Positions 47,091 through 60,071 of a DNA stretch of 64,000 bases are shown piece after piece (the first letter of the stretch is position 1; every line of letters starts with the position of its first letter). Made by a program: the position numbers and the translations under genes. The stretch covers positions 65,305,481-65,369,480 of the forward strand of contig CM061236.1 in assembly GCA_030848705.1 (NCBI GenBank). Direction: 5' to 3'. The stretch comes from Heracleum sosnowskyi (Eukaryota > Streptophyta > Magnoliopsida > Apiales > Apiaceae). Under the pieces are notes generated by a model. That model made no database searches. It was not told where the DNA came from and was given only the letters and a program-made list of their open reading frames with translations.

Positions 47091-48397
47091 TGTTAGGTCC
47101 TGATAAGTTTGTAGAAGGGGGGTTGAATACAAACTATACCGTTTAATCGAATTTGTTCGTTTAAAGATTAAACAAATTAAGAACAAATTATTGCGGAATA
47201 AAACTGAAACAATATTCAAGTTAAATATAACTTATATTAAACTTGAGGAGTGTTACAATTTAATCACAGATTACAAAGTTCTTGATAAAACAAACCTAGA
47301 ATAAATTCGACATGAATTTATCTATTTTTGTAATAAAAAGGATCGAATACTAAAAGTAATTCGATATAATTTCTACGGATTATGATCTGCTAGATTGTAA
47401 AGCAGTACAAGAGAATTACTTCTTATGAATTAAATGTTAAGAACAAACAATAAATTAATTCTCTGGCGTAAATTGAGAGGTTTGCAGTTGAAGAAGTTAA
47501 GACAGAGTAAAGATAGAATGTTTTTGTTCCTCTGTGTCGTTTGTAAATGTGTTGTCTTGTAATTGATACTGTCAACTGATCACACATGTATTTAATCAAC
47601 TGCATTGCCTTTTTCTTCACGCGCCAATTGATTTCTTCATAATTGTATTAGGAAGACTTGCGGGAAGACTAAGAAATGGCTTGGGAAGACAATCGGGAAG
47701 GCAACCCTTTTGCCTTGGAAGACAATCGGGAAGACAACCCTTTTGCCTTTGAAGACAATCGGGAAGATAATCGGGAAGACTTATTTCTAAGTCTTCCTAG
47801 TTAAAAAACTAAGTCTTCCTAGTTCATATTTATTCTAATTTAAATAATTATCAAAATAAATTATGTATTAAATTAATTCTTTACAGAATTAATTTAATAA
47901 ATAATTTACTTAATAATAATAATAATTTATAAGAGAATAAATAGAATTCCATGTCTTCTCAATTAATTCTTGAACCACTAAAACTTAGATGAAGAAATAA
48001 CATTTTTAGAACGTTGACACTCAATGTACTGTCTGGTTCATGAGTGACTAACGACAATGTCTGTTCTTCATCTGTTTGACTTTAAGCAGTGATCCACTTC
48101 CATTTCCCTTTTTCTTGAACTCTGTAACCTGTATCTTTGTTGTCACCTCTTGAAATCTCTGTCACATTAATAAATCCACTGAGCTTGAATACTTCAGTGA
48201 GGCTTGATCAATAAATTGAACTTCTTTCAATGTAGAATTACTTCAAGTCTGTAGATGAGTTTAATCTTCATTCTTTGACAGATATTATCTTCTGAGATTC
48301 CTGTGACATATGACTTTTATTATTTACTTATTACAACTTATTTTATGTTGAGTAGAATCCTCGGTGTTTACAAATAGGCCTATACATATGCCTTTCA
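47091..48397 (-). repeat. SIRE-B 3' LTR
   Basis: It runs TGTTAGGTCC...GCCTTTCA (1307 bp), next to the polypurine tract. It carries a U5 hairpin (47106-47135) and a GGGAAGAC minisatellite. The small open frames inside are not genes. Confidence 0.85.
47648..47815. repeat. GGGAAGAC minisatellite in SIRE-B LTR
   Basis: GGGAAGAC or GGAAGACAATC recurs about nine times. It includes a longer 33-34 bp unit containing AACCCTTTTGCCTT and ends with inverse GTCTTCC words (about 47791-47820) that can pair with the array. Confidence 0.8.
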
Positions 48398-48412
48398 ATC
48401 TCCCCCTATTTG
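48398..48412 (-). other. SIRE-B polypurine tract
   Basis: The minus strand reads AAATAGGGGGAGAT directly before the LTR. Sequence 48413-48662 is the 3' untranslated part. Confidence 0.85.
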
Positions 48413-48662
48413 TTTGTTAGACAATAACAATCAAATACCTCTAGAGGATAACTCAACTAAAACAAGAAAATATAAGAATTTTAAGAGCCAAGCAAATAAT
48501 AAAAAGGTTCTGGATTATATTTAACAATTTCCAGATTCAAACAATAAAGATAAATACAAGATAGATGTTCCTCTAGACTGAACAAATGATTACATTTTCC
48601 TATCTTGATTTACCTATGCTCTAAACATATAACATTAAAAACTGAGCTATCTCTATCATGCC

Positions 48663-51354
48663 TTAATCTCTAATTTCACCTTCTTCAGCTTCTTGCAAGG
48701 TGTCTAGAAGATCTTTGTCAAGGACACGATCACTTTCAGAAGCAACACCACTTGGCTTGACTGGTTGAGAAGTGATCTTCTTAAATCTGTTCTTCATCTG
48801 AGAATACCTTGGAACTTTTTCAGTGCAATATTCTGAGATCATATCAGCAACCTCAGACTTATCTACAGTGGTAAACCCAGAAGTTCTAAGAAGATTCTCC
48901 AAGTTCACCAGTTGCATAGCAGTTTGTAGCTTCAAAGAATCAGGATCCAGCTTTATAGTCTTCAAAGTTGTACCTCTATAGATTTTGACTTCATATGGGA
49001 AGTGTACAACTTGAGGGCTGGCCTTCATTGCAGAATCTCTCAGTCTGTCATATAGAAGCTCATTCAAGCAGGAAGATCTCTTCACCTTACTCATAAGAAT
49101 CCACAATTCTGAAAGAGATCTTCTTTGTAGGAGGTCAAGAGAGACGGTGAATGACCCTTCAAGAACACTAGAAACATAGATATACAATTCCTGCCTCACT
49201 TGATCAAATACAGATATAATCCTAAGGATATCTTCCTTCAAAGCCTTCATGAACAATGAATTGTCTGGATTAACTATTCTGATCTTCTCAATCAATTTTA
49301 GAAAGGTACCATCATTGTTTGTGCCTCTCTGAGGGATATCAAACATCTCCCTTGCCTTGTCCCACTTGCTTTCTTGCTTCATCCTAACATCCAATCTCCT
49401 CTCCTTGACATGAATACTATGAAGACGTTGTTTGTCTTCATGTTCAGCCTTTTGAATCTTTAGCCTTTGAGATATGATATCGGAGACCTTGGCATTCTCA
49501 TCCTCCTTTCTCTTGATATTTGCTTGCTGTTTCTTCAGCTCTTTTTGAAACAAAGGATCAAGTGTATACAGATCAGCTTCATCCTCCCAATCATCAAAGT
49601 TGGCCGCCTCCTCAACCTCCTCCTCACCAATGGGTTCTTCAGGAATAATCTTCTCCAGATCACCAGATGTGTCAAATTAAAAATCATCATGTTCACCATG
49701 GTAGTAGTAGGCATCATCAAAAATAGATCCCTCCAATGATTGTTTACCTTTTCCTTTATCTTTTCCACCAGAAGCTCCTCCATCTTCTATTTCTCCTCCT
49801 TTCTTCTCCCCCTTAGTTGAGGAATCCTCTACAGTTTGAGCTTTAGAAGCTCTAGGATTCACCTCAGCTGGTCTTCTTATTTCTCCTCCTTCTCTTCTAT
49901 CTCCTCCTTCATCAGCATCATCCTCATCATCTCCCTCAAAGAATGTTCTTTGTTCTGCTGTAGGTTGATGTGAATTCTTTATCATATAATACAGGTGCTT
50001 CATTCCTTCATTTAGATGCTCCATTCCTCCTTCTATCCTTGACATCCTTTCTTCATTAAAAGTTTGATTTTCATCAGCTGTTTGCAGAATAAAGTCCACC
50101 TTGGTAGAAATGGCAGCAATCTCCTTGACACTTTCTGATATTTGAGCATTTGACGTTGTTAAATCAGAAATGTCTGAAGCCACTAGTACTTGAGATTGTT
50201 GGATGGCATTCAGCTTCGGGAGTAGAGTACTCTTCAATCCTTCCAAATCATCCTTGACTGTACCCAGCTGATTAGTTACAGAGGTGGAAGACTGTTCAAC
50301 CACTTGTGCTTTGAGAAGATTGTTCTCAGCCTGGGTTTCTTGTAACTGTTTCTGTAGAGCAGCTAATTGGGTTAACAACAAAGCAGTGTTTGTGTCAGTG
50401 TGTGCACTCACTTCAATTTCTCTCAGTGGTGTTTCACTCAACTCACGTGCTTGTGTATCACTCTGTGTTTGACTCTCATGTCTCACAACTAACTGTCTCT
50501 CTAAGTTCTCAGGTGATGTACCTGCATAAGAAATCACCCTAGCCCCTTCAAGAGAGGTCAGTGGTGGTGCAATGAGAGTTCGCAAATCCCAATCCCTAGT
50601 TGAGTCTGTCAAAATATTTCACATTGTAAACTGAATTGCTTCAGTGATAGACTCACCTGGTTGCCTTTCACTTACACCAGTAAAAACTGCGAGTGAAAAA
50701 CCCCTTAGGGGAGCTAGAGATGTTCCCTCTGGGAGGGGAGAAAATGATTCTATTAAAGGTGGCGAAGAATCAGATTTTCCCTCTGATGCCTGTGAATGCA
50801 CTTCTACCGTAACTATGGTAGGTACTGTATCAAAATAAAAATTAAAGTGCTCTCCTAACATAGTGTCATGAGTATCATCTATTGGTATATCTTCTCCCAT
50901 TGTGAGTAATGGGAGTGTGCTTGACTCAGTACAGGATGCCATGACCCTATGGCGAATTTCAATAGATTCATCCTATTGAGAGGATGTCTCCAGAGACTGT
51001 TCAGTGGCCATATCAATGTCCATATCCTGTTGAGAGGATACGAATGGGCTTACAGATGCCTCCCTATAGGTTTTTCTTTTCTTTAAAGGTGGAGACAGAG
51101 CTGTGGGAACACTCATTGTACCTACTTCACTAACACTTCTTTGACTGGTTTGTACATTAAGCTCAGGTGGTTGGTTAGATGTGTTTGACTCTCTATTTGG
51201 CTCTATGACCTGTGTTAGAGATTGTGGTTCTACAACCTTTTGGTCAGCCCTACCAACCACTTGGGTTTCAATCAAAGTACTAGAAGAAGAAGATTTAGGG
51301 TTAGGAATAACTACCTGTAGTGGAACCGGATGTGGATGAGGAACTTGTTCACCA
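48663..51354 (-). pseudogene. SIRE-B env-like ORF3, C-terminal part
   Basis: One frame stays open from the copia insertion (51354) to 48663 apart from stops at 50973-50975, 50619-50621 and 49677-49679. The N-terminal section is Ser/Thr/Pro-rich with a basic PPLKKRK cluster. A long coiled coil at about 50000-50400 (LAALQKQLQETQAENNLLK) has clear heptads. It is followed by a Gly/Asp/Glu/Lys-rich charged part and a helical C-terminal section. After removing the copia element and one CACCA copy it continues in frame from the 59193-59865 part, about 1110 codons in total from 59841. Function in the family is unknown. Confidence 0.78.
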
Positions 51355-52501
51355 TGTTGGAACGTATGATTACTGTTCTGCGTTTTACTATATGATTGAT
51401 TACGAGTTCGAAAAGAAAACTTTACCTTAATCGATACGATTCTGATCCACGTCTTCTAATGAATTCCTTGATTCCCTTCGAGCGAAGTGTGGCCTTCGAT
51501 CTCCCGAAGTTTTCCTCTCCTTAAAGCCTCGAAATCCCAAAACCCTAGCTCCTTGCGGCTGCCCTAGGTTTTAATCTCGAATTATGAAAAAACGTTTTCA
51601 GCTTTAGGAGAACAAGAATATATATAGGCTCCAGTAGGGATCATGGACAATTAGGTCGGGCCTCCCAATGACATTCTGGGTCAAGCCCAATGTCATTAAA
51701 TATTAATTCTATCCACTAACGAATTAATATTTGCACTACCTTTCCTAATACCGTAATTATTTCATTATTAAATTCGGCTCCTATATTATTTGATTATTAA
51801 ATTCCCCATGTTTAAGATATCGTATGTCCATTAATTAAATTAATTTCTGATAATTAATTTAATTAATATCTTTTTATCCTTGATCATCCACTCAACCTTA
51901 TAATTATGCAAGAACAAATCTGCCTGCAGGACTAAAGCATAATTATCTTTATGAGCTTTCAAGAGGACATCATCAACCCGAATATTATCAGGACATGGTT
52001 TCCTTATGTAGTTAATATCCCACTCTGCATGCAATGTCATTGCTCAATACATAATATTATAATTAACAATTAATTACATCACATATGAATCAAAGCATGT
52101 GCATTGCATACAAGTGTCAATCACTACACTTGGATTGAGAACCTAAGCATTAATAATATCATAGAATCTTAGTTCTTCTTTATTGTCAGAATAGAAGAAC
52201 AATTCTAATATTTCGATCCTGTTCAATATACACAAAGTATACAAGTATTATTTAATAGTCAAGATAAACTATTCCCAAATAATACTTCAGTTATTCCAGT
52301 GGTTTGTCTAATTCCACTTAAACTGTGAACCCTTTATATTATATATAGACACTGATAATTTAATCTTCTGTTATCCCATTTGATACTAAATTATCCACAA
52401 TATATAATAAACAGACAATGTAAAAATATGCAATCAAGATTCTCAATAAAATGGACAATGTTTATATACTACTAATGAATAGTTTAGTATAAAACCCAAC
52501 A
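51355..52501 (-). repeat. copia 3' LTR
   Basis: It runs TGTTGGAACG...AAACCCAACA. A minus-strand TATA (CCTATATATATTC) lies at about 51617-51627. A 66-codon ATG frame (51840-52040, -) recurs unchanged in the other LTR and is treated as non-coding. Confidence 0.93.
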
Positions 52502-52517
52502 ATCTCCCACTTATACT
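52502..52517 (-). other. copia polypurine tract
   Basis: The minus strand reads AGTATAAGTGGGAGAT directly before the LTR start TGTTGGG. Confidence 0.85.
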
Positions 52518-52576
52518 CAAGCTATTCTTTGAGTATATCAGTGTTTATTCATATAATCCGCTACCAGTTTAAATAA

Positions 52577-55500
52577 CTATTCCGTGACCAGACATCTGAC
52601 TCCTATCGCCTCCACGTGTTCTTCAAAAACCTTAGCTGGTAAACTCTTCGTGAAAGGATCAGCCCGGTTGTCCTTTGATGCTATATCAGTCACAATAATA
52701 TCTCCTCGCTTAACGAACTGTCGTATGAGGTGATACTTACGCTCAATGTGTTTTGCTGCTTTATGTTCTCGTGGTTCCTTTGTATTTGCAACAGCACCAG
52801 TATTATCACAATAAATTGTGATTTGCCGTGGCAAATTAGGAACTACATTCAAATCCAGCAGGAAATTCCGGAACCATATAGCCTCCTTGGCTACCTCAGA
52901 GGCTGCCACATATTCAGCTTCCATGGTTGAGTCTGCGATGCATTTCTGCTTCACACTCCTCCATATTACAGCTCCACCTCCTAAAGTAAAAACACACCCC
53001 GAGGTTGACTTCCTCTTATCCCTATCTGTCTGGAAATCTGAATCGGTATATCCCACAGGAAACAAGTCTGAAGCCTTGTAAATTAACATATACTTCTTAG
53101 TCCTTCGCAGGTACTTAAGTATCGTTTTTACTGCACTCCAATGTTCTTGACCTGGATTGGACTGATATCTACTGACCATGCCTACGGCAAAGCAAATATC
53201 AGGTCTCGTGCATAACATAACATACATTAAGCTTCCACATGCTGAAGCATAAGGAACTGCTTTCATGTTCTCTATCTCCTTAGGTGTCTTAGGACACTAC
53301 TCCTTTGATAGAGAGACTCCATGTCTAAAAGGTAAATTACCCTTCTTAGAGTCATGCATGTTAAAACGAGCCAATACCTCATCAATGTACGGTTCTTGAG
53401 ATAAAGCCAACGTTCTTTTCTTGCGATCTCTTATAACTTTGATCCCAAGAATGTATGCGGCTTCATCTAAGTCTTTCATTTCAAATTGTTTGAACAACCA
53501 TGCCTTAATAGATGACAACATCTCTACATTGTTTCCAATGAGCAAAATGTCATCTACATATAGTACTAGAAAAACCACTGCATTTCCTTCACTTTTCTTA
53601 TACACACATGCTTCGCTTGGACTCTGATCATAACCATTTGACTGGACGGCCTGATCAAAACGAATGTTCCATTCCCTGGAAGCTTGTTTCAGTCCATAAA
53701 TGGACTTCTTAAGCTTACACACTAGGTGCTCTTGGCCCTCTTTGATGAATCCCTCTGGTTGCTGCATATGGATGTTTTCATCAAGACTTCCATTTAGGAA
53801 AGCTGTCTTGACATCCATTTGCCAAATCTCATAATCGAGATGAGCTGCTATAGATAAAAGAATCCGGATTGACTTAAGCATGACTACCGGAGAAAAGGTT
53901 TCCTCATAATCAATTCCTTGTTTCTGAGTATACCCTTTCGCAACAAGTCTTGCTTTCCAGGCTTTCACCTTTTTGTCAGATCCTCTTTTTCTTTTGTAGA
54001 TCCACTTGCATCCAATGGGTTTTACACCATTGGGCGGTTCCACGAGATCCCAGACTTCATTGGAATACATAGATTCCATCTCAGATTGCATAGCCTTTTG
54101 CCAAAGATCTGCATCCTTATCTTGCATTGCTTCTTCGTATGTCCTGGGATCCTCATCATGTTCACCAGAGACTAAGTCCGAAGACTCTCCCAAAAACATG
54201 AACCTCTCAGGTTGTTTAACAACCCTCCCACTACGACGAAGCATTGGAGTGGTATTAGTGATAGGTTGTTCATTTACTTGTGGTTGTTCTACTTGTACCG
54301 GTGGCATATTAGAATTATCTTGTCCTCCCACTATTTCCTCTAAAACAACAGTACTCATGGGTTTGTGATTCATTATATAGTCTTCCTCTAAGAATCTAGC
54401 ATTGGTGCTTACAATGATATCCCGATCCTTAGGACTATAAAACAAATACCCTTTTGTTCCCTTGGGATAACCCACAAACAGCCTCACTTCTGTACGAGAA
54501 TCTAACTTAGTCACGTTCTTGTTCAGCACATGTGCTGGACAACCCCAAATCCGAATGTGTTTCAAACTAGGTTTGGTACTAGTCCACAATTCTTTTGGAG
54601 TTTTTGGAACTGACTTAGAAGGTACCAAGTTTAGAAGATAAGCCGCTGTTTCTAGAGCATGTCCCCAAAACGACTTGGGTAAATTCGAATAACTCATCAT
54701 CGATCTAACACTCTCTAAAAGAGTCTGGTTCCTTCTTTCTGCTACACCATTCTGCTGAGGTGTGCCAGGTGCAGTCAACTGGGATGAAATCCCATGTTCT
54801 GATAAATATTCTCTAAATTCTCCAAGCAGGTATTCGCCCCCACGATCTGATCGTAGTGACTTGATACATTTTCCTGAATGTCGCTTCTCCGCACTTGCTT
54901 TGTACTCTTTGAATTTTTCAAAGCACTCAGACTTGCGGTGCAACAGATAAATGTATCCATATCTCGAATAATCATCAATGAAAGTGACAAAATATTCATA
55001 CCCACCTCTCTCTTGGATATTCATAGGTCCACATAAATCAGTATGAATCAATTCTAACACATCTTTGGCTCTATTTCCTTTTGCCTTAAAAGGTCTACTG
55101 GTCATTTTTCCTTCCAAGCAAGATTCACATACTGGAAATGGCTCCACTGCCAACGAGCCTAAAGGCCCATCTACTACCAATCTTTGAATCCTCCTCAAGT
55201 TAATATGACCTAATCTCAAGTGCCAAAGATATGTTTGGTTCAATCCAGAAGGTTCCTTTCTTTTACTAGAGGTAGAAAGTGTATTATTAATTTCACTTGG
55301 TTGCAGCATTGGTTCTATAGGATTAATAATATATAAATTGTCTTGCAATGTACCAGAACATATAACTCGTTTATTCATCATAATGGAAACATTACGATCC
55401 AAACAAACATTATAACCATCCATAGCAAGTTTAGAAATCGAAATTAAATTCCTTCTAAATGAAGGTACATAAAGACAATTATTCAAAACCAAAATCCTAT

Positions 55501-56512
55501 CATAACCAAAAGATAAAGAAATAACTCCAACTGCAACCACTGCTACTTTCGTAGCATCTCCCATGAACACATATATCTCGCCATCTCTAAGCAGCCTGGT
55601 TTTCTAGAACCCCTGCATGGAATTACAAACATGATCAGTGGCTCCTGTGTCTACACACCAAGTGCTCGTAGACATAGCCGCTATATATGTTTCCGTAACA
55701 AGAGAAAGAGACATACCAGCATTGTTCTTCTTAGAAAGAGGACAATCCTTTTTCTAGTGACCCGACTGCTTGCACTTGAAGCACTTGCCCTTAGGCTTCT
55801 TCACTGAATTCTGAACTCCCAATGGTTTCACAACTTTCTGTGCCTGAACCTTCTTCTTCTTCTTTCCTTTCGGCTTTGAAGAAGAAACTTTCTCAGCCAC
55901 ATTTACCTGAACATGCTGCTGAAATAATGATTCCGCTACCTGAAGCTCTGTCAGAAGTTCTGCAAGACTATACAACTTCTTGTTCATGTTGTAATTCAAG
56001 CGAAACGGCTCAAAGCTTTTTGGTAAACTCATAAGTATGATATCGACCTGCGTTTCCGCATCAATATCAGCACCAAGGACCTCTAGTTCATTTATATGAG
56101 ACATCATCAGAAGAACATGGTCCCTTACAGGTGTTTTTTCAGCCATCTGAGTGTTCATTAGAGACTTCATTGCTACTTGCCTAGCAGCCCTATTCTGATC
56201 TCCGAAAAGCTCCTTGAGATTAAAGAGCATATCTGCAGCAGTGGTCATGGCCTGATGCTGATGTTGCAAAACACCCGACATTGCTGCCAGAATGTAACAT
56301 CGCGACATCTCATCTGCCTTAGTCCACTTCTTAAAATATTCTTTATCCTCATCCGGAGCATCGGCAGCAGGCTATTCCGGTTTGGGTTCAATAGTACAAA
56401 ATTTGAACTCTTCAGCAGTCAACACTATGTCCAAATTGCGTTTCCATTCAATATAGTTAGGTCCGGTAAGTTTGTTATCCTTAAGTATGGTGAAAAGTGG
56501 ATTAAAGCCCAT
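52577..56512 (-). pseudogene. copia gag-pol in one frame, four TAG stops
   Basis: The ATG is at 56512 (MGFNPLF). Gag has LTGPNYIEWKRNLD near the start, then RDHVLLMMSHINELEVLG and a CCHC knuckle CFKCKQSGH..KKDC (about 55755-55790). Protease DTGATDH is at about 55630. GAG-pre-integrase has HLRLGHINL and CESCLEGK. Integrase has HTDLCGP, RSDRGGEY and QQNGVAERRNQT. RT has WQMDVKTAFLNGSLDENI and YVDDILLIG. RNase H has GYTDSDF, STMEAEYVA and HIERKYHLIRQ. Stops, all TAG in frame: 56372-56374, 55754-55756, 55604-55606 and 53297-53299. At least the knuckle stop replaces a Trp codon. Otherwise full length for the family. Confidence 0.92.
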
Positions 56513-58030
56513 TCTATCCTGAGAATCATGCATATAACACTTAATCAGAAAATTGCATATATCTTAAAACCTATTTGTTTCCTCTAACAATTAATTAAAA
56601 TTAATGCACTAATATTTAAATTCCATAAATATCTGGTATGCCATGATGGGTGACATATATACCATTTAAATTTAAATATTACTTCGGTCCTACTACTAAA
56701 TAATACGCCACGTTAGGGTGGACTATATATTATCTTTCATAGCTAAGTGTATACCATTATTTAGATCTTAAGTTGCCTTTAGTCAGACCCATCCGTTCGA
56801 TGTATCAATGGATAAATCCCAGGTGTTTTCGGTGAAGTCACAGACGGACTCGCTTAAGAACACAACCCCTAAGACAGAAATATCCATTATTAACATCAAT
56901 CAAGGAATGTCAAACTTTTTTCTCGAATTCTATGAAACTTGGTATGCCACGATGGGGTGAGCTTACCTTTCAATATTCGTGATTAACTTAAGAAGATTGT
57001 CCTAGTAATATCCTTAACACTACCCAGACGTCATAAATCATACGCCACGATGGGTGACATATATCCAATTCATAATCGTCCTAGTGTTAAATTACATACA
57101 ACCAATAATGGATGACCATGGGATCTAATTTCAAATTAATTCCCTCTCCCACTTAGTATTTTACTTTGAGGATTTTTTTTTTTATATCTACATGCATCGT
57201 CCTATGTTAATTCTTCGAGGTCCACATGTTATCATAATAACAAGACAAAGAACACATAACATAGAAGAGCATGGCATGACGATCAACATAATTAAAGCAT
57301 AGCATATAACCCTATGTCCATGTCGTTCTAGCATACTAAGGTTAGTATTGCATGGCATGATAATCACATAAGGCATATAAAATTTCAATAATTAAAATAA
57401 ATAGCAGAAATTATGTAAAACATAATAAAACACATCCACTATTATGGCCCCAGAAAATAAGCTTCGAATTCTTTCGTTGAAAATTTCCCGAAATCTTCAG
57501 GAGCCCGTTTGGAGGCCTAAACAGCGTCAGAATGGGTCGAAAAATCGGGGAATGGTTCTTTAGATGCACTCCAGCCTGTTCGTCTCGTTCTGCCGTTTCC
57601 GAAAAGTGCTTATTCGCCCAAATCGGACATCGTATGCAAAATCTGCAGCCAAAACAGCGAAGCTCCCACGAAAACAGTATGGCGCAGCGAAAGAACTCTT
57701 TTTCTCGTATCTCCGATGTTTAAACGATTACATACAACATAATACAGCAAAACAAACCTATTCTATTACATACATCTGATCATAATCTTAACTATCACGA
57801 TAAACCCTCGTGATTTACAACAATCAAACATTCACGATAAACCACGTGATTTACAACAATCAAACATCCGCGATAAACCACGTGGGATCCAATCACATAA
57901 TCAAATAAAACATGACCATAATAGTGGATTACAACCTGCATCACAGAATCAATACAAGCAACCACCATATACATGCATATATAATTACGACATGGACATC
58001 ATATCATAAAACGCAGAACTGCATAACCAG
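56513..58030. other. copia 5' leader with repeated motifs
   Basis: This untranslated leader of about 1.5 kb is long for copia. A TAYGCCACGATGGGTGACAT-like motif occurs near 56637, 56703, 56943 and 57041. Three tandem 35-bp units lie at about 57795-57890, each with a CACGATAAACC word. No gene. Confidence 0.75.
57795..57890. repeat. 35-bp tandem repeat, three copies, in leader
   Basis: CACGATAAACC(A/C).CGTG followed by ATTTACAACAATCAAACAT is repeated with few changes; the third copy is partial. The first unit can fold (ATCACGA / TCGTGAT). Confidence 0.85.
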
Positions 58031-58043
58031 GCTCTTGATGCCA
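58031..58043 (-). other. copia primer binding site
   Basis: The minus strand reads TGGCATCAAGAGC two bases after the 5' LTR, close to the initiator Met tRNA site TGGTATCAGAGC. Confidence 0.75.
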
Positions 58044-58045
58044 AT

Positions 58046-59192
58046 TGTTGGAACGTATGATTATTGTTCTGCGTTTTACTATATGATTGATTACGAGTTC
58101 GAAAAGAAAACTTTACCTTAATCGATACGATTCTGACCCACGTCTTCTACTGAATTCCTTGATTCCCTTCGAGCGAAGTGTGGCCTTCGATCTCCCGAAG
58201 TTTTCCTCTCCTTAAAGCCTCGAAATCCCAAAACCCTAGCTCCTTGCGGCTGCCCTAGGTTTTAATCTCGAATTATGAAAAAACGTTTTCAGCTTTAGGT
58301 GAACAAGAATATATATAGGCTCCAGTAGGGATCATGGACAATTAGGTCGGACCTCCCAATGACATTCTGGGTCAAGCCCAATGTCATTAAATATTAATTC
58401 TATCCACTAACGAATTAATATTTGCACTACCTTTCCTAATACCGTAATTATTTCATTATTAAATTCGGCTCCTATATTATTTGCTTATTAAATTCCCCAT
58501 GTTTAAGATATCGTATGTCCATTAATTAAATTAATTTCTGATAATTAATTTAATTAATATCTTTTTATCCTTGATCATCCACTCAACCTTATAATTATGC
58601 AAGAACAAATCTGCCTGCAGGACTAAAGCATAATTATCTTTATGAGCTTTCAAGAGGACATCATCAACCCGAATATTATCAGGACATGGTTTCCTTATGT
58701 AGTTAATATCCCACTCTGCATGCAATGTCATTGCTCAATACATAATATTATAATTAACAATTAATTACATCACATATGAATCAAAGCATGTGCATTGCAT
58801 ACAAGTGTCAATCACTACACTTGGATTGAGAACCTAAGCATTAATAATATCATAGAATCTTAGTTCTTCTTTATTGTCAGAATAGAAGAACAATTCTAAT
58901 ATTTCGATCCTGTTCAATATACACAAAGTATACAAGTATTATTTAATAGTCAAGATAAACTATTCCCAAATAATACTTCAGTTATTCCAGTGGTTTGTCT
59001 AATTCCACTTAAACTGTGAACCCTTTATATTATATATAGACACTGATAATTTAATCTTCTGTTATCCCATTTGATACTAAATTATCCACAATATATAATA
59101 AACAGACAATGTAAAAATATGCAATCAAGATTCTCAATAAAATGGACAATGTTTATATACTACTAATGAATAGTTTAGTATAAAACCCAACA
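58046..59192 (-). repeat. copia 5' LTR
   Basis: Same length and near-identical to the 3' LTR. The TATA box on the minus strand lies at about 58309-58319. Confidence 0.93.
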
Positions 59193-59865
59193 CACCAAAG
59201 ATTGGAAGATTTATGAATTGACTCATCAATGGTGAAATAAGAACATGTGTGTTTAGAAATTTGAGGGAGCAGTCCAGTCTGGTGTAGAATTTAGAATCTG
59301 TGGTTTGGGAGGTTTCAAATCTAGCATTCCTAAACAGTTCTACCTGCTCAGCAGTAAGTAGATGATTTATGATAAGAGTGAGAAAGCGAGGGTACCAACA
59401 CTTCACTTTCACATGATTATCAAAATCTCTCCTAGAGTGAGCAAGCCTGTTGATCATAACATTCCACAGAATCTCACCAAAGTTTAATCTACGACCAAAT
59501 ACAATAGCATAAGCAATATATTGATTAAGACTGGTAATGCCATGAAAATTTGTTTTTGTGCAATTACCAAAGACTCTTGCTATTGTATCAAAGAACAGAT
59601 CCCATTCCCTAACAAGAAAACTTTTTGACAATTTAACTATTTGTAGGGGACCCTGATAATGAATATTCACAAAGAACTGTGATAACTCATCATCAGAGGG
59701 TAAGGGATCAAACCTGTCCTTGGGAAACTGTAAAACATCACAAAACATTTCTAAAGTGAATGTATATTGCTGGTTTAAAATATTGAACGTAAAAGATTTT
59801 GAATCCTCAGCAATAACAACACTGGAACAAAGAAAACGCAATGGATCAATTTTTAAAAGTGCAAT
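59193..59865 (-). pseudogene. SIRE-B env-like ORF3, N-terminal part
   Basis: The frame is open from 59865 to the copia insertion. It encodes the globular plant retrotransposon domain that starts SIRE ORF3, with FNILNQQYTFTLEMFCDVL, FFVNIHYQG and VREWDLFFDTIARVFG. It aligns by pattern with the start of SIRE-A ORF3. No ATG is in frame before this domain and a TAG stands at 59866-59868, so the true start is lost or lies in another exon. It continues in frame at 51349. Confidence 0.8.
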
Positions 59866-60071
59866 CTAAATAATTCTAAATAATTACATTTTCAATAAAA
59901 ATACATTTCTCCACTTAAAAAATATGAGAAAAATATTTTTAAAGAAAATATATTATTCAGAAACATTTAAATTAACAAACTTTTAATATCAAATGAGAAT
60001 TGGCAATAAACATCATTTAAAATGACAAGAGAAAATGATTTTTGAAAAGAACAAACATGACAGAGATATTG
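59866..60071. other. SIRE-B linker after RNase H
   Basis: AT-rich linker between ORF3 and the end of the RNase H copy. A near-identical stretch lies at 61284-61492 as part of the duplication. Confidence 0.8.

Larger units (their letters stand above)
51355..59192 (-). mobile_element. complete Ty1/copia element, TSD CACCA
   Basis: It has two 1147-bp LTRs (51355-52501 and 58046-59192), a PBS and a polypurine tract, and CACCA flanks at 51350-51354 and 59193-59197. I count about six differences between the LTRs, so the insertion is recent. gag-pol lies in one frame with four amber codons. It is inserted in SIRE-B ORF3. Lineage within copia is not assigned. Confidence 0.93.

Noticed and set aside
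51840..52040. 66-codon ATG frame repeated in both copia LTRs (also 58531-58731)
   Set aside because: It is in the LTR and identical only because the LTRs are nearly identical. No domain is visible.
57188..57779. Short frames in the copia leader
   Set aside because: No homology, overlapping on both strands, and inside an untranslated leader.
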